DNA of 64,000 nt from Bacteroides sp. 214 (GCF_010501015.1 NZ_QVML01000016.1:40708-104707), one strand, 5' to 3'. Shown: positions 33,797-43,441, counted from the first letter of the stretch. Numbers and translations are program-made. The notes: generated from the sequence alone by a model not told the origin.

Positions 33797-34669
33797 ATGA
33801 GTTTGAAAATTGTTGTCTTGGCAAAACAAGTACCCGATACTAGAAATGTGGGGAAAGATGCCATGAAAGCCGACGGAACTGTAAATCGTGCGGCACTTCC
33901 AGCTATCTTCAATCCGGAAGACTTGAACGCTCTTGAACAAGCGCTTCGACTGAAAGATGCACACCCGGGCTCTACAATCACCATGCTAACAATGGGACCT
34001 GATAGAGCTGCCGAAATTATTCGTGAAGGACTTTATCGTGGTGCCGATGGTGGTTACCTGCTTACCGACCGTGCTTTTGCCGGTGCCGATACGCTGGCTA
34101 CTTCCTATGCACTTGCCACAGCTATCAAGAAAATAGGCGAGTACGATATTATTATCGGTGGACGTCAGGCTATTGATGGAGATACTGCTCAAGTAGGTCC
34201 GCAAGTTGCCGAAAAGCTGGGACTCACACAAATAACCTACACCGAAGAGGTGTTGAAAGTAGAAAACGGAAAAATTACCGTGAAACGTCATATCGATGGT
34301 GGGGTAGAAGTAGTGGAAGGTCCGCTGCCTATCGTACTTACGGTTAACAGCTCGGCTGCACCTTGCCGTCCGCGCAACGCGAAGTTGGTACAGAAGTACA
34401 AACACGCCAAAACTGTAACCGAGAAACAACGTGCTACTATGGACTATACCGAGCTGTACGATCGCTGCGACTATCTCAACCTGTCCGAGTGGAGTGTGAA
34501 TGATGTAAATGCCGATTTGGAGCAATGTGGACTTTCGGGTTCTCCAACAAAGGTGAAGACCATTCAGAATATCGTATTCCAAGCAAAGGAAAACAAAACC
34601 ATGAGTGGAAGCGACCGTGATATAGAAGATTTGATTGTTGAACTTTTGGCTAACCATACGATTGGCTAA
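33797..34669 (+). CDS. etfB: electron transfer flavoprotein beta subunit
   Basis: A 290-residue EtfB/FixA protein. It starts LKIVVLAKQVPDT, followed by the signature NPEDLNALEQALRLKD and the nucleotide-binding IIIGGRQAIDGDTAQVGPQ. It pairs with EtfA (18 bp downstream) to carry electrons from acyl-CoA dehydrogenase to the respiratory chain or, in bifurcating types, to ferredoxin and from NADH. Which type this is cannot be settled by eye. It is the first gene of the three-gene operon. Confidence 0.95.
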   Translation: MSLKIVVLAKQVPDTRNVGKDAMKADGTVNRAALPAIFNPEDLNALEQALRLKDAHPGSTITMLTMGPDRAAEIIREGLYRGADGGYLLTDRAFAGADTLATSYALATAIKKIGEYDIIIGGRQAIDGDTAQVGPQVAEKLGLTQITYTEEVLKVENGKITVKRHIDGGVEVVEGPLPIVLTVNSSAAPCRPRNAKLVQKYKHAKTVTEKQRATMDYTELYDRCDYLNLSEWSVNDVNADLEQCGLSGSPTKVKTIQNIVFQAKENKTMSGSDRDIEDLIVELLANHTIG

Positions 34670-34687
34670 CAAACTACGATTAAGAAT

Positions 34688-35707
34688 ATGAATAACCTAT
34701 TTGTATATTGCGAAATAGAAGAAAGTACCGTAGTAGATGTCAGTCTTGAGTTATTGACAAAAGGTCGCTCGCTTGCCAACGAACTGGGATGCAAGCTCGA
34801 AGCGATTGTTATCGGTACGAATTTAAAAGATATAGATAAGCAAGTGCTTCCTTACGGGGTAGATAAATTGCATTTATTTGATGGCAAGGGATTGTATCCA
34901 TACACATCGCTTCCACATACATCTATCTTGGTAAATCTTTTCAAAGAAGAGAAACCACAAATCTGTCTTATGGGTGCTACCGTTATTGGTCGCGACTTAG
35001 GGCCACGCGTTTCATCAGCGTTGCATAGCGGTTTAACTGCCGACTGTACTTCGCTCGAAATCGGTGATCACGAAGATAAGAAGAACAACATCAACTACAA
35101 AAACCTGTTGTATCAGATTCGTCCTGCTTTTGGTGGAAACATTGTAGCCACAATTATCAATCCCGAACAACGTCCGCAAATGGCAACCGTTCGCGAAGGG
35201 GTAATGAAGAAAGAAATAATAGACGCGAACTACAAAGGAGAAGTGGTGAACCACGACGTGAAGAAGTTTGTAAACGACACCGATTTTGTAGTAAAGGTTA
35301 TCGAACGTCACATAGAAAAAGCCAAGCACAACTTGAAAGGTTCGCCAATCGTGGTTGCTGGTGGTTACGGTGTGGGGTCGAAAGAAAACTTTGATTTATT
35401 GTTCGACTTGGCAAAGGTCTTAAATGCTGAAGTAGGTGCAAGCCGTGCAGCGGTAGACTCAGGTTATGCGGATCATGACCGTCAGATTGGCCAGACAGGT
35501 GTTACCGTACGTCCTAAACTCTACATTGCTTGTGGTATCTCAGGACAAATACAGCACATTGCCGGAATGCAGGAAAGCTCGATGATAATCTCTATCAATA
35601 ACGATCCCGATGCACCAATCAATGCAATTGCCGACTACGTGATTACCGGAACGATTGAAGAAGTTGTTCCAAAGATGATTAAGTTCTATAAGAAAAACAG
35701 TAAATAA
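34688..35707 (+). CDS. etfA: electron transfer flavoprotein alpha subunit
   Basis: A 339-residue EtfA/FixB protein. The C-terminal FAD domain is evident in GASRAAVDSG, then GQTGVTVRPKLYIACGISGQIQH and the closing SIINNDP-like segment (ISINNDPDAPIN) and DYVITGT. Its stop codon shares one base with the acyl-CoA dehydrogenase start (TAATG at 35705-35709), which suggests translational coupling and equal amounts of the partners. No ferredoxin-like N-terminal extension is present. Confidence 0.95.
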   Translation: MNNLFVYCEIEESTVVDVSLELLTKGRSLANELGCKLEAIVIGTNLKDIDKQVLPYGVDKLHLFDGKGLYPYTSLPHTSILVNLFKEEKPQICLMGATVIGRDLGPRVSSALHSGLTADCTSLEIGDHEDKKNNINYKNLLYQIRPAFGGNIVATIINPEQRPQMATVREGVMKKEIIDANYKGEVVNHDVKKFVNDTDFVVKVIERHIEKAKHNLKGSPIVVAGGYGVGSKENFDLLFDLAKVLNAEVGASRAAVDSGYADHDRQIGQTGVTVRPKLYIACGISGQIQHIAGMQESSMIISINNDPDAPINAIADYVITGTIEEVVPKMIKFYKKNSK

Positions 35708-37413
35708 TGGCAAACTTTTATCAAGATACTCCCGAATTAAAGCATCATCTGGGTCATCCGATGATGAAGAGAATTGTTGAGCTCAAAGAGCGCAACTATG
35801 CCGATAAAGATAAATTTGATTACGCTCCTTACGATTTTGAAGATACAATAGACAGCTACGACAAAGTACTGGATATTGTTGGCGAAATCTGTGCGGATAT
35901 AGTAGCACCTAATGCCGAAGGTGTAGACCATGAAGGTCCTACCGTAGCAGGCGGAAGAGTAACCTATGCTAGCGGCACCGCGTTGAACTTGGATGCAACT
36001 AAAAAAGCCGGACTTATGGGTATGGCTATGCCTCGCCGTTACGGTGGTTTGAACTTCTCGAATGTTCCTTACATGATGGCTGCTGATATGGTAAGTACAG
36101 CCGATGCGGGTTTTGAAAACCTGTGGGGCTTACAAGATTGTGCCGAAACCATTTACGAATTTGCCAACGAAGACCAAAAGTCACGCTTCATTCCTCGTAT
36201 TTGTGCGGGTGAAACGATGTCGATGGACTTGACGGAGCCTGACGCAGGATCTGACTTGCAAGCTGTAATGCTCAAAGCTACCTTTAGTGAAAAAGATAAT
36301 TGCTGGTACCTTAACGGAGTGAAGCGCTTCATTACCAATGGTGATGCGGATATTCACTTGGTACTTGCCCGTTCGGAAGAAGGTACACGCGATGGTCGCG
36401 GACTCTCTATGTTTATCTACGACAAGCAAAATGGTGGTGTTACCGTTCGTCGCATTGAGAACAAAATGGGTATTAAAGGTTCACCTACTTGCGAACTCGT
36501 GTATAAAAATGCTAAAGCAGAACTTTGCGGAGATCGCAAACTAGGTTTGATTAAGTATGTAATGGCATTGATGAATGGCGCCCGTTTAGGTATTGCCGCA
36601 CAGTCGGTAGGCCTTAGTCAAGCTGCTTACAATGAAGGATTGGCATATGCTAAAGATCGCCGCCAGTTTGGAAAAGCTATTATCGAATTCCCCGCAGTAT
36701 CAGAAATGCTTGCGTTGATGAAAGCAAAACTCGAAGCTTCTCGCTCTTTGTTATATGAAACCACTCGTTTTGTAGATGTTTACAAGGCTTTGGATGACAT
36801 TGCTAAAGAACGTAAGCTAACTCCCGAAGAACGTCAGGAACAAAAAACATTTGCTAAGATGGCAGATAGTTTGACTCCGCTTGCCAAGGGTATGGGTAGT
36901 GAGTATGCTAACCAAAATGCGTACGACTGTATCCAGATTCATGGTGGTTCGGGCTTTATGAAAGACTATGCTTGCGAACGTATTTATCGCGATGCGCGTA
37001 TTACTTCCATTTATGAAGGTACTACACAGCTACAAGTAGTGGCAGCTATTCGTTATGTAACCAATGGCTCGTACCTGGCACGTATTCACGAATATGAAGC
37101 AATGCCGGTAGCTCCCGAATTGGAAGGCTTGAAAGATCGTCTGAAAGAGATGGCTTGTAAGTATGCTGCTACAGTGACTCAAGTAACAGAAGAAAAAGAT
37201 CAGGAATATTTGGACTTCTGTGCTCGTCGTTTGGTAGAAATGGCTGCCGACATTATTATGGGACATTTGTTGTTGCAAGATGCTTCCAGAAGTAGTGAGC
37301 TCTTTGGTACTTCAGCTCAGGTGTACACTCGTTATGCTGAATCGGAAGTTGAAAAACACATAAACTTCATTCGTAAGTTCGACAAAGATGATTTAGCGTA
37401 TTACAGAAAATAA
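35707..37413 (+). CDS. acyl-CoA dehydrogenase, long form
   Basis: A 568-residue flavoenzyme, longer than the usual 380. The dehydrogenase core (about 60-450) has the FAD/substrate segments MSMDLTEPDAGSD and GVKRFITNGD, and the C-terminal IYEGTTQLQ region. An extra helical domain of about 110 residues follows, as in the long-form (FadE5-like) dehydrogenases. It oxidises an acyl-CoA to the enoyl-CoA and gives electrons to the EtfAB pair encoded just upstream. The chain length cannot be read. No thiolase or enoyl-CoA hydratase gene is nearby, so the pathway is undefined. Confidence 0.93.
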   Translation: MANFYQDTPELKHHLGHPMMKRIVELKERNYADKDKFDYAPYDFEDTIDSYDKVLDIVGEICADIVAPNAEGVDHEGPTVAGGRVTYASGTALNLDATKKAGLMGMAMPRRYGGLNFSNVPYMMAADMVSTADAGFENLWGLQDCAETIYEFANEDQKSRFIPRICAGETMSMDLTEPDAGSDLQAVMLKATFSEKDNCWYLNGVKRFITNGDADIHLVLARSEEGTRDGRGLSMFIYDKQNGGVTVRRIENKMGIKGSPTCELVYKNAKAELCGDRKLGLIKYVMALMNGARLGIAAQSVGLSQAAYNEGLAYAKDRRQFGKAIIEFPAVSEMLALMKAKLEASRSLLYETTRFVDVYKALDDIAKERKLTPEERQEQKTFAKMADSLTPLAKGMGSEYANQNAYDCIQIHGGSGFMKDYACERIYRDARITSIYEGTTQLQVVAAIRYVTNGSYLARIHEYEAMPVAPELEGLKDRLKEMACKYAATVTQVTEEKDQEYLDFCARRLVEMAADIIMGHLLLQDASRSSELFGTSAQVYTRYAESEVEKHINFIRKFDKDDLAYYRK

Positions 37414-37433
37414 TCGCAATTTGCTCTATAAAA

Positions 37434-37469
37434 GAAAGCGTTCGGAGTCATCCGAACGCTTTCTTTTTT
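37434..37469 (+). terminator. terminator of the etf operon
   Basis: GAAAGCGTTCGGA (37434-37446) pairs perfectly with 37451-37463 across a 4-base loop, followed by six T. Confidence 0.93.
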
Positions 37470-37529
37470 GTACTTTGCTATGAAGCAAGTGAGAGCTATT
37501 AATTGTAATCTTAAAAGAGAGAGGAATAA

Positions 37530-38048
37530 TCAAAACCAAGCATAATCCGTACCTTCCAATGGGTCAATGGTAAATTTATCGTGGCGAATATTGTAAGGGT
37601 ATTCACCCTTCCACCATTTTTTGTAAAGAGTAGCCACAGCTATTGCTTCTTCATTGGTAACTTCGCGCACATCCTGTTTATCGGGAGTTGTGTAAACCAT
37701 AAGGGTAGGGCTTAACGAAGGGTATTTTACACCTTGCCGGATACCCTCTATTGTCCACAGAAGACATATCCCTAATTTCCTGTTTCCAACAGACAAAGAG
37801 ATAGGCGACACAGGATAACTGGGTATTGAACTCATGTCATCTACATGCTCTAATAGTTCGGGTATGTGGTCGGAGTAGAAGTTGGGCAGCGTGATGTCGC
37901 CATAATTGTCTTTCACATTGTACGAACCTTCTCTTATTTGTTTGACGAACGTCTTAACATCGGGTTCATTTAAGAAATCTGATTCCATTCTTTCGCATGA
38001 GCAAAAAAGGAATACTGTAAGACATAAGATTAACAAATTCTTTCCCAT
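37530..38048 (-). CDS. hypothetical lipoprotein (172 aa)
   Basis: It starts MGKNLLILCLTVFLFCSC, a lipoprotein signal with Cys18, followed by a globular domain of about 150 residues with a YKKWWKGEYPYN segment near the C-terminus. It may belong to one of the Bacteroidetes-specific DUF lipoprotein families (DUF4943-like, by memory, not certain). It lies downstream of the two histidine kinases on the same strand with a 93-bp gap, so it could be a distal member or an independent gene. Function is unknown. Confidence 0.6.
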   Translation of the reverse strand: MGKNLLILCLTVFLFCSCERMESDFLNEPDVKTFVKQIREGSYNVKDNYGDITLPNFYSDHIPELLEHVDDMSSIPSYPVSPISLSVGNRKLGICLLWTIEGIRQGVKYPSLSPTLMVYTTPDKQDVREVTNEEAIAVATLYKKWWKGEYPYNIRHDKFTIDPLEGTDYAWF

Positions 38049-38141
38049 ATAAGCAATTGTCTTTATATATTATTAGACGCATTACTATGGGAAAAGATGT
38101 CGCTTGGTTGGTTAATAAAGATTAAAAGGATTGGCTTTTCG

Positions 38142-40169
38142 TCAGGAACAAACTTTAGCCGGAACTGTAAAGTGAACACGGCATCCACCGGTGTACTCCA
38201 TGTCAATGACTACTTTTCCACCAAATCGCTCTGCAATGATATGAGAGATAGATAGACCAAGTCCTGTTCCTTGTGTAAATTCATCTAATTTGAAGAAGCG
38301 TTCAAATACCTTTTGCTGTTCCTCTACTGGAATACCTATCCCTGTATCGGTAACTGTAAAGGTGAGCAGTCCTTTTTTGTCGTTATAGTCGTATGTAAGC
38401 ATTACTTTACCTTCTTTGGTAAACTTAATAGCGTTACTAAGTAAGTGATTTAAAGCTAATGTTATATGCTCCAAATTGCTTTCAACACGTAGTACTTCTC
38501 TGCCGGATTCGAATATCAGTGCTACTTCTTGCGGCATTTCTTTTTCAAATTTGCTGATACAATCCTTACAGCACTGGTTTACATCCATAAGTGCAACAGG
38601 AAACATTTGTTTCGAACCATCCAATGCAGAAATCGTAAGGATGTTGTCGATAAGTCTTAGCAATACTTGGCTGTTTTCCTCAATAAGCGACGCATAAGTT
38701 TTAACTTCCTCATCTTTATCTTCGAACATGCCCGATAACACTGCTGAGAATCCTACAATAGAGTTGAGGGGTGTACGTATTTCGTGCGACATGTTCTGAA
38801 TGAAAACTGTTTTCAGTCGGCTGTTTTCTTCAGCAACCTCTTTGGCTATACGCAACTCTTTTTGCGCTTTTTCCAAGATGCTGTTTTTTTTGTCTAGCTT
38901 CGACTTAGATAATTTCAGAATTTTGTTTGTCTTGATTTGGTTATACGAGAAGTAAATTACTACTAGTAATATTATTGAAAGTAATCCCAGTGTGATGCGA
39001 GTGTGTTGCAGTTTCTTTTGGCGAGCAATGTTCTCCAATTCTTGTTTTTCTGCGTTTAGCTTCTGAATGTTCAGAAGCGTAGAGAACTCCGCAGTAGTTA
39101 TTTGCTCGGCTTCAATTTTTTCTTGATCTAAGAACTCTATATACTCTTTGTAAAGGTCGGCCGATTCTGCTTTTTTATGGTTATCCCAAAATAGGTCTGC
39201 TTTCCTTAAACTATAGGCAGAGTTGGCAGAGTTGTCTCTTCGTTGATTCACTTCGCTCCTCCACAAGTCTAAATAAGACAATGCCTTCTCAAAGTCTTTT
39301 ATGTATCTGTAGTAAGTAAATTGAGTGTGATGTAATATATGAAGATGTGGTGCCAATGCCTTGTTATTTTTGAAGAGTTCGCTAGCTTCCTCTATTTTCC
39401 TATAAGCATCTTCTGGCTTGTTTATGGCAATGTCGTAATCTATATAGTGAGTTAGATATTGCAAATGGTGCAGGTCCGTTTTGGAGTACTTTTTTGCTTT
39501 GTCTAAAAAAAGAGGAATTTTGTCGAATTGTTTTAATTCAGTTAGTATATCGACTGCACTGCAATATCTGCCACTAATGTTATATTTTTCAATTTCATTA
39601 TTTTCAAACAATTCGATTTCGAGTAATGTGTATTCCAAAGCTCTTGATAACAACCCTTTTTTTTCATAAATGGCAGCCATACTGTTGTAGCATGTCATAA
39701 TTCCATCTAAGTTGTTCTCTGCTTGAGCATCCCTTAGCATTTTCTCCGCTTCGTTGAGGGCTAAATGAAGGTTGTTGATGTGGAGGTAGTAGTAAATAAG
39801 CCTACTACTCCAAGCGAAATAGTAATATTTAGGTTGATTTGTTTTTTTTGCAAACTGCTTTACTCTGTCTACCCAAGCTATAATGCTGTCTTTTTTATTG
39901 GGTATGTTATTACCATAGTAGTAATATTCTAATTTGGTGGATAGTGCCACTGCTTGCATTCGCTTGTCACCCTCTTGCTCTGCCATATGGTACAGTGTGT
40001 CGCTCATAGACAGCACTATCGAATCTTGTACTAACTCTAAGCATCTTTTATAATAGGCATATATCGCACTATCTATAGGAGCAATCTCGTTTTTGCTTTG
40101 TGCAACGACATTGATTGGTAGTAGGAATATAACAGATAATATAAATATGATAATCCTATTTCTTTGCAT
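38142..40169 (-). CDS. TPR-containing sensor histidine kinase (paralogue 1)
   Basis: A 675-residue membrane kinase. A signal peptide (1-23, ending VVA-Q) precedes a periplasmic region of tetratricopeptide-like helices (about 30-390). Then come one membrane helix (TLGLLSIILLVVIYF), a coiled coil (LDKKNSILEKAQKELRIAKE), a HisKA domain with the phospho-accepting His in MSHEIRTPLN (about 461) and a HATPase domain with NAIKFT, DTGIGIP and GTGLGLSIS boxes. No receiver or DNA-binding domain is fused, and no response regulator is encoded nearby. It is a tandem copy of the next upstream gene, 15 bp away, so both are likely made from one mRNA. Confidence 0.93.
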   Translation of the reverse strand: MQRNRIIIFILSVIFLLPINVVAQSKNEIAPIDSAIYAYYKRCLELVQDSIVLSMSDTLYHMAEQEGDKRMQAVALSTKLEYYYYGNNIPNKKDSIIAWVDRVKQFAKKTNQPKYYYFAWSSRLIYYYLHINNLHLALNEAEKMLRDAQAENNLDGIMTCYNSMAAIYEKKGLLSRALEYTLLEIELFENNEIEKYNISGRYCSAVDILTELKQFDKIPLFLDKAKKYSKTDLHHLQYLTHYIDYDIAINKPEDAYRKIEEASELFKNNKALAPHLHILHHTQFTYYRYIKDFEKALSYLDLWRSEVNQRRDNSANSAYSLRKADLFWDNHKKAESADLYKEYIEFLDQEKIEAEQITTAEFSTLLNIQKLNAEKQELENIARQKKLQHTRITLGLLSIILLVVIYFSYNQIKTNKILKLSKSKLDKKNSILEKAQKELRIAKEVAEENSRLKTVFIQNMSHEIRTPLNSIVGFSAVLSGMFEDKDEEVKTYASLIEENSQVLLRLIDNILTISALDGSKQMFPVALMDVNQCCKDCISKFEKEMPQEVALIFESGREVLRVESNLEHITLALNHLLSNAIKFTKEGKVMLTYDYNDKKGLLTFTVTDTGIGIPVEEQQKVFERFFKLDEFTQGTGLGLSISHIIAERFGGKVVIDMEYTGGCRVHFTVPAKVCS

Positions 40170-40184
40170 GCTTTGAATTTCACT

Positions 40185-42215
40185 TTATTTTAACGGGATA
40201 CTTAATACAAATCGGCTTCCATTTGTGTAATTCTTGTCTAAAATCAAGCTGCCACCCAGTTTTTCTGCAATGATCCGGGAAATAGGAAGTCCTAACCCGG
40301 TTCCTTGTACAAATTCGTTCAATTTCACAAAACGTTCGAAGATTTGCTCCTGCTTTTCTGCGGGTATTCCTACGCCTGTGTCGGTTATACTCAAGAGAAT
40401 TTTATTCTTTTCAACTTCGCACGAAAGTACTACTTCTCCTTGTTCGGTAAACTTAACAGCGTTGCTAAGTATATTAGTAAGAGCAAGTGACAGTTTTTCG
40501 AGATTACTTTCAGTGGTTAGACTCTGATAGTTCGATTTAAATACAACACTAACTCCTTCTTTTGTAGCTGATTTTACAGCTTTGACACACTCTTCACAAC
40601 AAGTGTTGATGTCCACTGGTGATAGTGGGAATCCTTGTTCCGAACCATCAAGCGCAGATATCTCAAGAATATCACTGATTAGTTTTAATAGCAACTGGCT
40701 ATTATCTTCTATTAATTTGGCAAAACTTTGTACATCTTCATCCTCTTCGGCAAACATACCGGCAAGTACTGCCGAGAATCCTACGATGGAATTAAGCGGA
40801 GTACGTATTTCGTGCGACATGTTCTGTATGAAAATAGTTTTCATCCGGCTGCTCTCTTCGGCAATATCTTTGGCTATACGCAGCTCTTTCTCTGCAGCTT
40901 CGAGGATGATGTTTTTCTCTAATAGTTCGTCTTTCGATTTTTTTAATTGTCGGTTCAACTTCCGTTGTTTGTATAGGAAGAAAATGATAAGAGCCAACAA
41001 AGTAACCAAGAAGAATACAATGATACGTACATTTTGCAACTCTCTTTCTTGCGAAAGCATCTCCAGTTCTTTCTTTTCGGCATTGATTTTTTGTATATCG
41101 AGCAGTGTGGCATATTCTGCCGTGGTAATTTCTTCGTTGTGTATTTTATCTTGATCCAGCACATCTAAGTAGGTGCGGTATAATTCTGCGGCTTTTTCTT
41201 TCTGCCCCATTTCCCAATAAATGTCGGCTTGTGGTCTTGCCATTCGGGTAAGCGTACTGGTTTCGCTTTTTCCTTTGATTAAGTCCACCCTTTGCTGAAG
41301 TGCGGCAAGTGCTTTGTCGTACTCTTTAATGTGGCGATAATAGGTCATTTCTACTTCATAGAGATAGCTTTTATGACGTTGTAACCTCAAATCGTTTTCA
41401 AAGAGTTCTTCGCACTCTTTAAGTGTTTTGCTGGCTAAAGCGATATCATTATCAGCTAAGTATAACAGGATGTAAGCCATCTTTGCAGTTACGCGATGAT
41501 AGTTGGTTTGGGCTTGTTCCGTGGCGCGCTTCAAGAGTGCAGGTGCTTTTTCTTTTTGCCCTAGTTCTATATAATACTTGGCTGCATCACTGTAATGCAA
41601 TGAAATGTTGAATCTCTTGAGACCTTCATGGCTCTCGAACAGGTCTATTTCTTTCTGCAAGAATTCTACACCTTTTGTTGTAATTCCTTTGGCTGTGTAA
41701 ATGTTTGCCATACAAGAGTAGCAATTGGCAATCCCTTCCATATACTCTTCGGCTTCGGCCTCCTTCATCATTTTTTCAGCCTCAAATAAGGCAATATGGT
41801 ATTCGCCCCGGCCAATATAATGGTTAATAAGACGCTGTCCCCATACGAAATAATATGCATTCTGGTCGTGTGTCTCTTTTGCATGTCGCTTAACACGGTT
41901 TACCCAGGCAATGATACTGTCGGTCTTGTGTGGATTGCTACCATAGTAGTAGTGATCCAACTTTGCCACCAAAGCCACGGATTGCTCATGGATGCGGTTG
42001 TACTGTTTTGCCAAATTGAAAAATGTGTCTGATACAGACAACACAATGGGGTCGGCAACTAACTCCACACATTTTTTATTGTAGATATTCAAAATGCTGT
42101 CTTCTCTCTCTTGTTGTGGCGTTTTTTGCGCCCACGCGTTACATGCAAATGAATGAAGAAGAAAGACTAATAAAAATAAATAAACAAAACGAAATCGATA
42201 ACCCAATGTACTCAT
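40185..42215 (-). CDS. TPR-containing sensor histidine kinase (paralogue 2)
   Basis: A 676-residue protein with the same layout as its downstream copy: signal peptide (ending AWA-Q), TPR-like sensor region with matching blocks (ECVELVADPIVLSVSDT against the ECLELVQDSIVLSMSDT-like segment), single membrane helix, coiled coil, HisKA (MSHEIRTPLN, His about 467) and HATPase (NAVKFT, DTGVGIP, GTGLGLPIS). The kinase halves are far more alike than the sensor halves, as expected after duplication and change of signal. A TATATTTG box at 42239-42246 is the likely operon promoter. No partner regulator is visible. Confidence 0.93.
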   Translation of the reverse strand: MSTLGYRFRFVYLFLLVFLLHSFACNAWAQKTPQQEREDSILNIYNKKCVELVADPIVLSVSDTFFNLAKQYNRIHEQSVALVAKLDHYYYGSNPHKTDSIIAWVNRVKRHAKETHDQNAYYFVWGQRLINHYIGRGEYHIALFEAEKMMKEAEAEEYMEGIANCYSCMANIYTAKGITTKGVEFLQKEIDLFESHEGLKRFNISLHYSDAAKYYIELGQKEKAPALLKRATEQAQTNYHRVTAKMAYILLYLADNDIALASKTLKECEELFENDLRLQRHKSYLYEVEMTYYRHIKEYDKALAALQQRVDLIKGKSETSTLTRMARPQADIYWEMGQKEKAAELYRTYLDVLDQDKIHNEEITTAEYATLLDIQKINAEKKELEMLSQERELQNVRIIVFFLVTLLALIIFFLYKQRKLNRQLKKSKDELLEKNIILEAAEKELRIAKDIAEESSRMKTIFIQNMSHEIRTPLNSIVGFSAVLAGMFAEEDEDVQSFAKLIEDNSQLLLKLISDILEISALDGSEQGFPLSPVDINTCCEECVKAVKSATKEGVSVVFKSNYQSLTTESNLEKLSLALTNILSNAVKFTEQGEVVLSCEVEKNKILLSITDTGVGIPAEKQEQIFERFVKLNEFVQGTGLGLPISRIIAEKLGGSLILDKNYTNGSRFVLSIPLK

Positions 42216-42238
42216 ATTAGACTGTTATTGTCGGCAAA

Positions 42239-42246
42239 CAAATATA
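42239..42246 (-). promoter_or_regulatory. -7 box TATATTTG of the kinase operon
   Basis: Minus-strand TATATTTG, 24 bp before ATG 42215. A CAA tract sits near the -33 distance. Confidence 0.6.
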
Positions 42247-42422
42247 GTGCTGTTTTTGTAATAAAAACAATATTTTGATGAAAAACATTGAATGTTTATG
42301 ATGAATTATGACTTATTTTGTGCTAATGATATGTTTTTACGCTCTTTATGGACTCAATTCAGGAAAAACGAACGCTTGCTTTTGAACTTTGAGAAGTTAA
42401 TTTTAACGTATGATGTTTGATA

Positions 42423-42737
42423 ATGAAAATAGACAAAGAGACTTTCTTTCGGGAAGTATATGAAGTGTTAACGGTAATTCCTTCCGGCTCGGTGATTTCT
42501 TATGGTGAGATTGCTGAGTTATTGGGGAAACCTGCTTATTCCAGAATGGTGGGGCGTGCGTTGCGAATAGTCCCTGAAGGATTGAGCTTGCCTTGTCATA
42601 GAGTGGTGAATGCGCAAGGACGTTTAGCTCCCGGCTGGGAAGAACAACGACAATTATTGCTCAACGAAGGTGTTATTTTCAGACGGAATGGTACGGTTGA
42701 TATGGATAAATCTCGTTGGAGGTGGAAAGAAATATAA
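42423..42737 (+). CDS. MGMT-domain alkyltransferase-like protein (short form, Cys retained)
   Basis: A 104-residue protein consisting only of the DNA-binding/active-site domain of alkylguanine methyltransferases. IPSGSVISYGEIAELLGKP is followed by the helix MVGRALR and by LPCHRVVNAQGRL. In typical alkyltransferase-like (ATL) proteins the Cys of PCHRV is replaced, usually by Trp. Here the Cys (about residue 58) is kept, so it might still accept alkyl groups. ATG 42423 is preferred over a TTG 6 bp upstream. It could flag lesions for nucleotide excision repair (uvrA is at 52428). It is not linked to the full-length ogt at 11063. Confidence 0.85.
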   Translation: MKIDKETFFREVYEVLTVIPSGSVISYGEIAELLGKPAYSRMVGRALRIVPEGLSLPCHRVVNAQGRLAPGWEEQRQLLLNEGVIFRRNGTVDMDKSRWRWKEI

Positions 42738-42761
42738 TACATTTGGCAAAAAATAAACTTG

Positions 42762-42793
42762 TTTGATATTGCGTTCTACTTTCATTACCTTTG
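42762..42793 (+). promoter_or_regulatory. promoter of the HAD phosphatase gene
   Basis: TTTG (42762-42765) and TACCTTTG (42786-42793) are separated by 20 bp, 19 bp before the ATG. Confidence 0.65.
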
Positions 42794-42811
42794 TAGGAAA
42801 AATAATAAAAG

Positions 42812-43441
42812 ATGATAAAGAATTTGATTTTCGATTTTGGTGGAGTGATAGGCGATATAAGCCGCACTAGCGCAGTAAAAGCTTTTGAAAAAGTGGGCGT
42901 GGCAAATGCGGATGATTTACTAGACCAATATCATCAAAACGGTATTTTCCTCGAAGTAGAAGATGGCAGCATTAGCGCGGAAGAATTTCGTGCCAAACTA
43001 AGTGCTCTTACCGGAAAAGAAATTACAATGGAAGAGGCAAAAGAGGCATGGATGGGCTTTTTTACATATGTGCCTGTCTATCGCTTAGAATATCTGGAAA
43101 AATTAAGAAAGCAGGGATATAACCTTTATATACTTAGCAATACCAATCCTTTTATTATGAGTTGGGCAAGAAGTGAAGATTTTTCAGAGCTTGGCAAACC
43201 GCTCGATGCTTACTTTGATAAGCTCTATCTTTCTTATCAACTCGATGTGGTGAAACCGCATAAAGAAATCTTCGATATCTTAATAAATGATGGTATAAAT
43301 CCTGCCGAGTCTGTATTTATTGACGATGGAACTGCTAATGTAGAGATGGGAAAACAACTTGGTTTCTTTACTCTGCAGCCAATTAATGGCACGGATTGGA
43401 CGGGAGATTTAGACCGCTTGTTGCAGGAAATATCTCGTTAA
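42812..43441 (+). CDS. HAD superfamily hydrolase (phosphatase)
   Basis: A 209-residue HAD subfamily IA enzyme. Motif I is IFDFGGVIGD (residues 6-15; the second Asp position is Gly, as in many YihX-type members). Motif II is LSNTN, motif III is a Lys in VKPHKEIFD, and motif IV is FIDDGTANVE. The four-helix cap lies between motifs I and II. It resembles YihX-type sugar-phosphate phosphatases and haloacid dehalogenase-like proteins; the substrate is unknown. It is followed 52 bp downstream by the dispersed terminator-like repeat. Confidence 0.88.
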   Translation: MIKNLIFDFGGVIGDISRTSAVKAFEKVGVANADDLLDQYHQNGIFLEVEDGSISAEEFRAKLSALTGKEITMEEAKEAWMGFFTYVPVYRLEYLEKLRKQGYNLYILSNTNPFIMSWARSEDFSELGKPLDAYFDKLYLSYQLDVVKPHKEIFDILINDGINPAESVFIDDGTANVEMGKQLGFFTLQPINGTDWTGDLDRLLQEISR

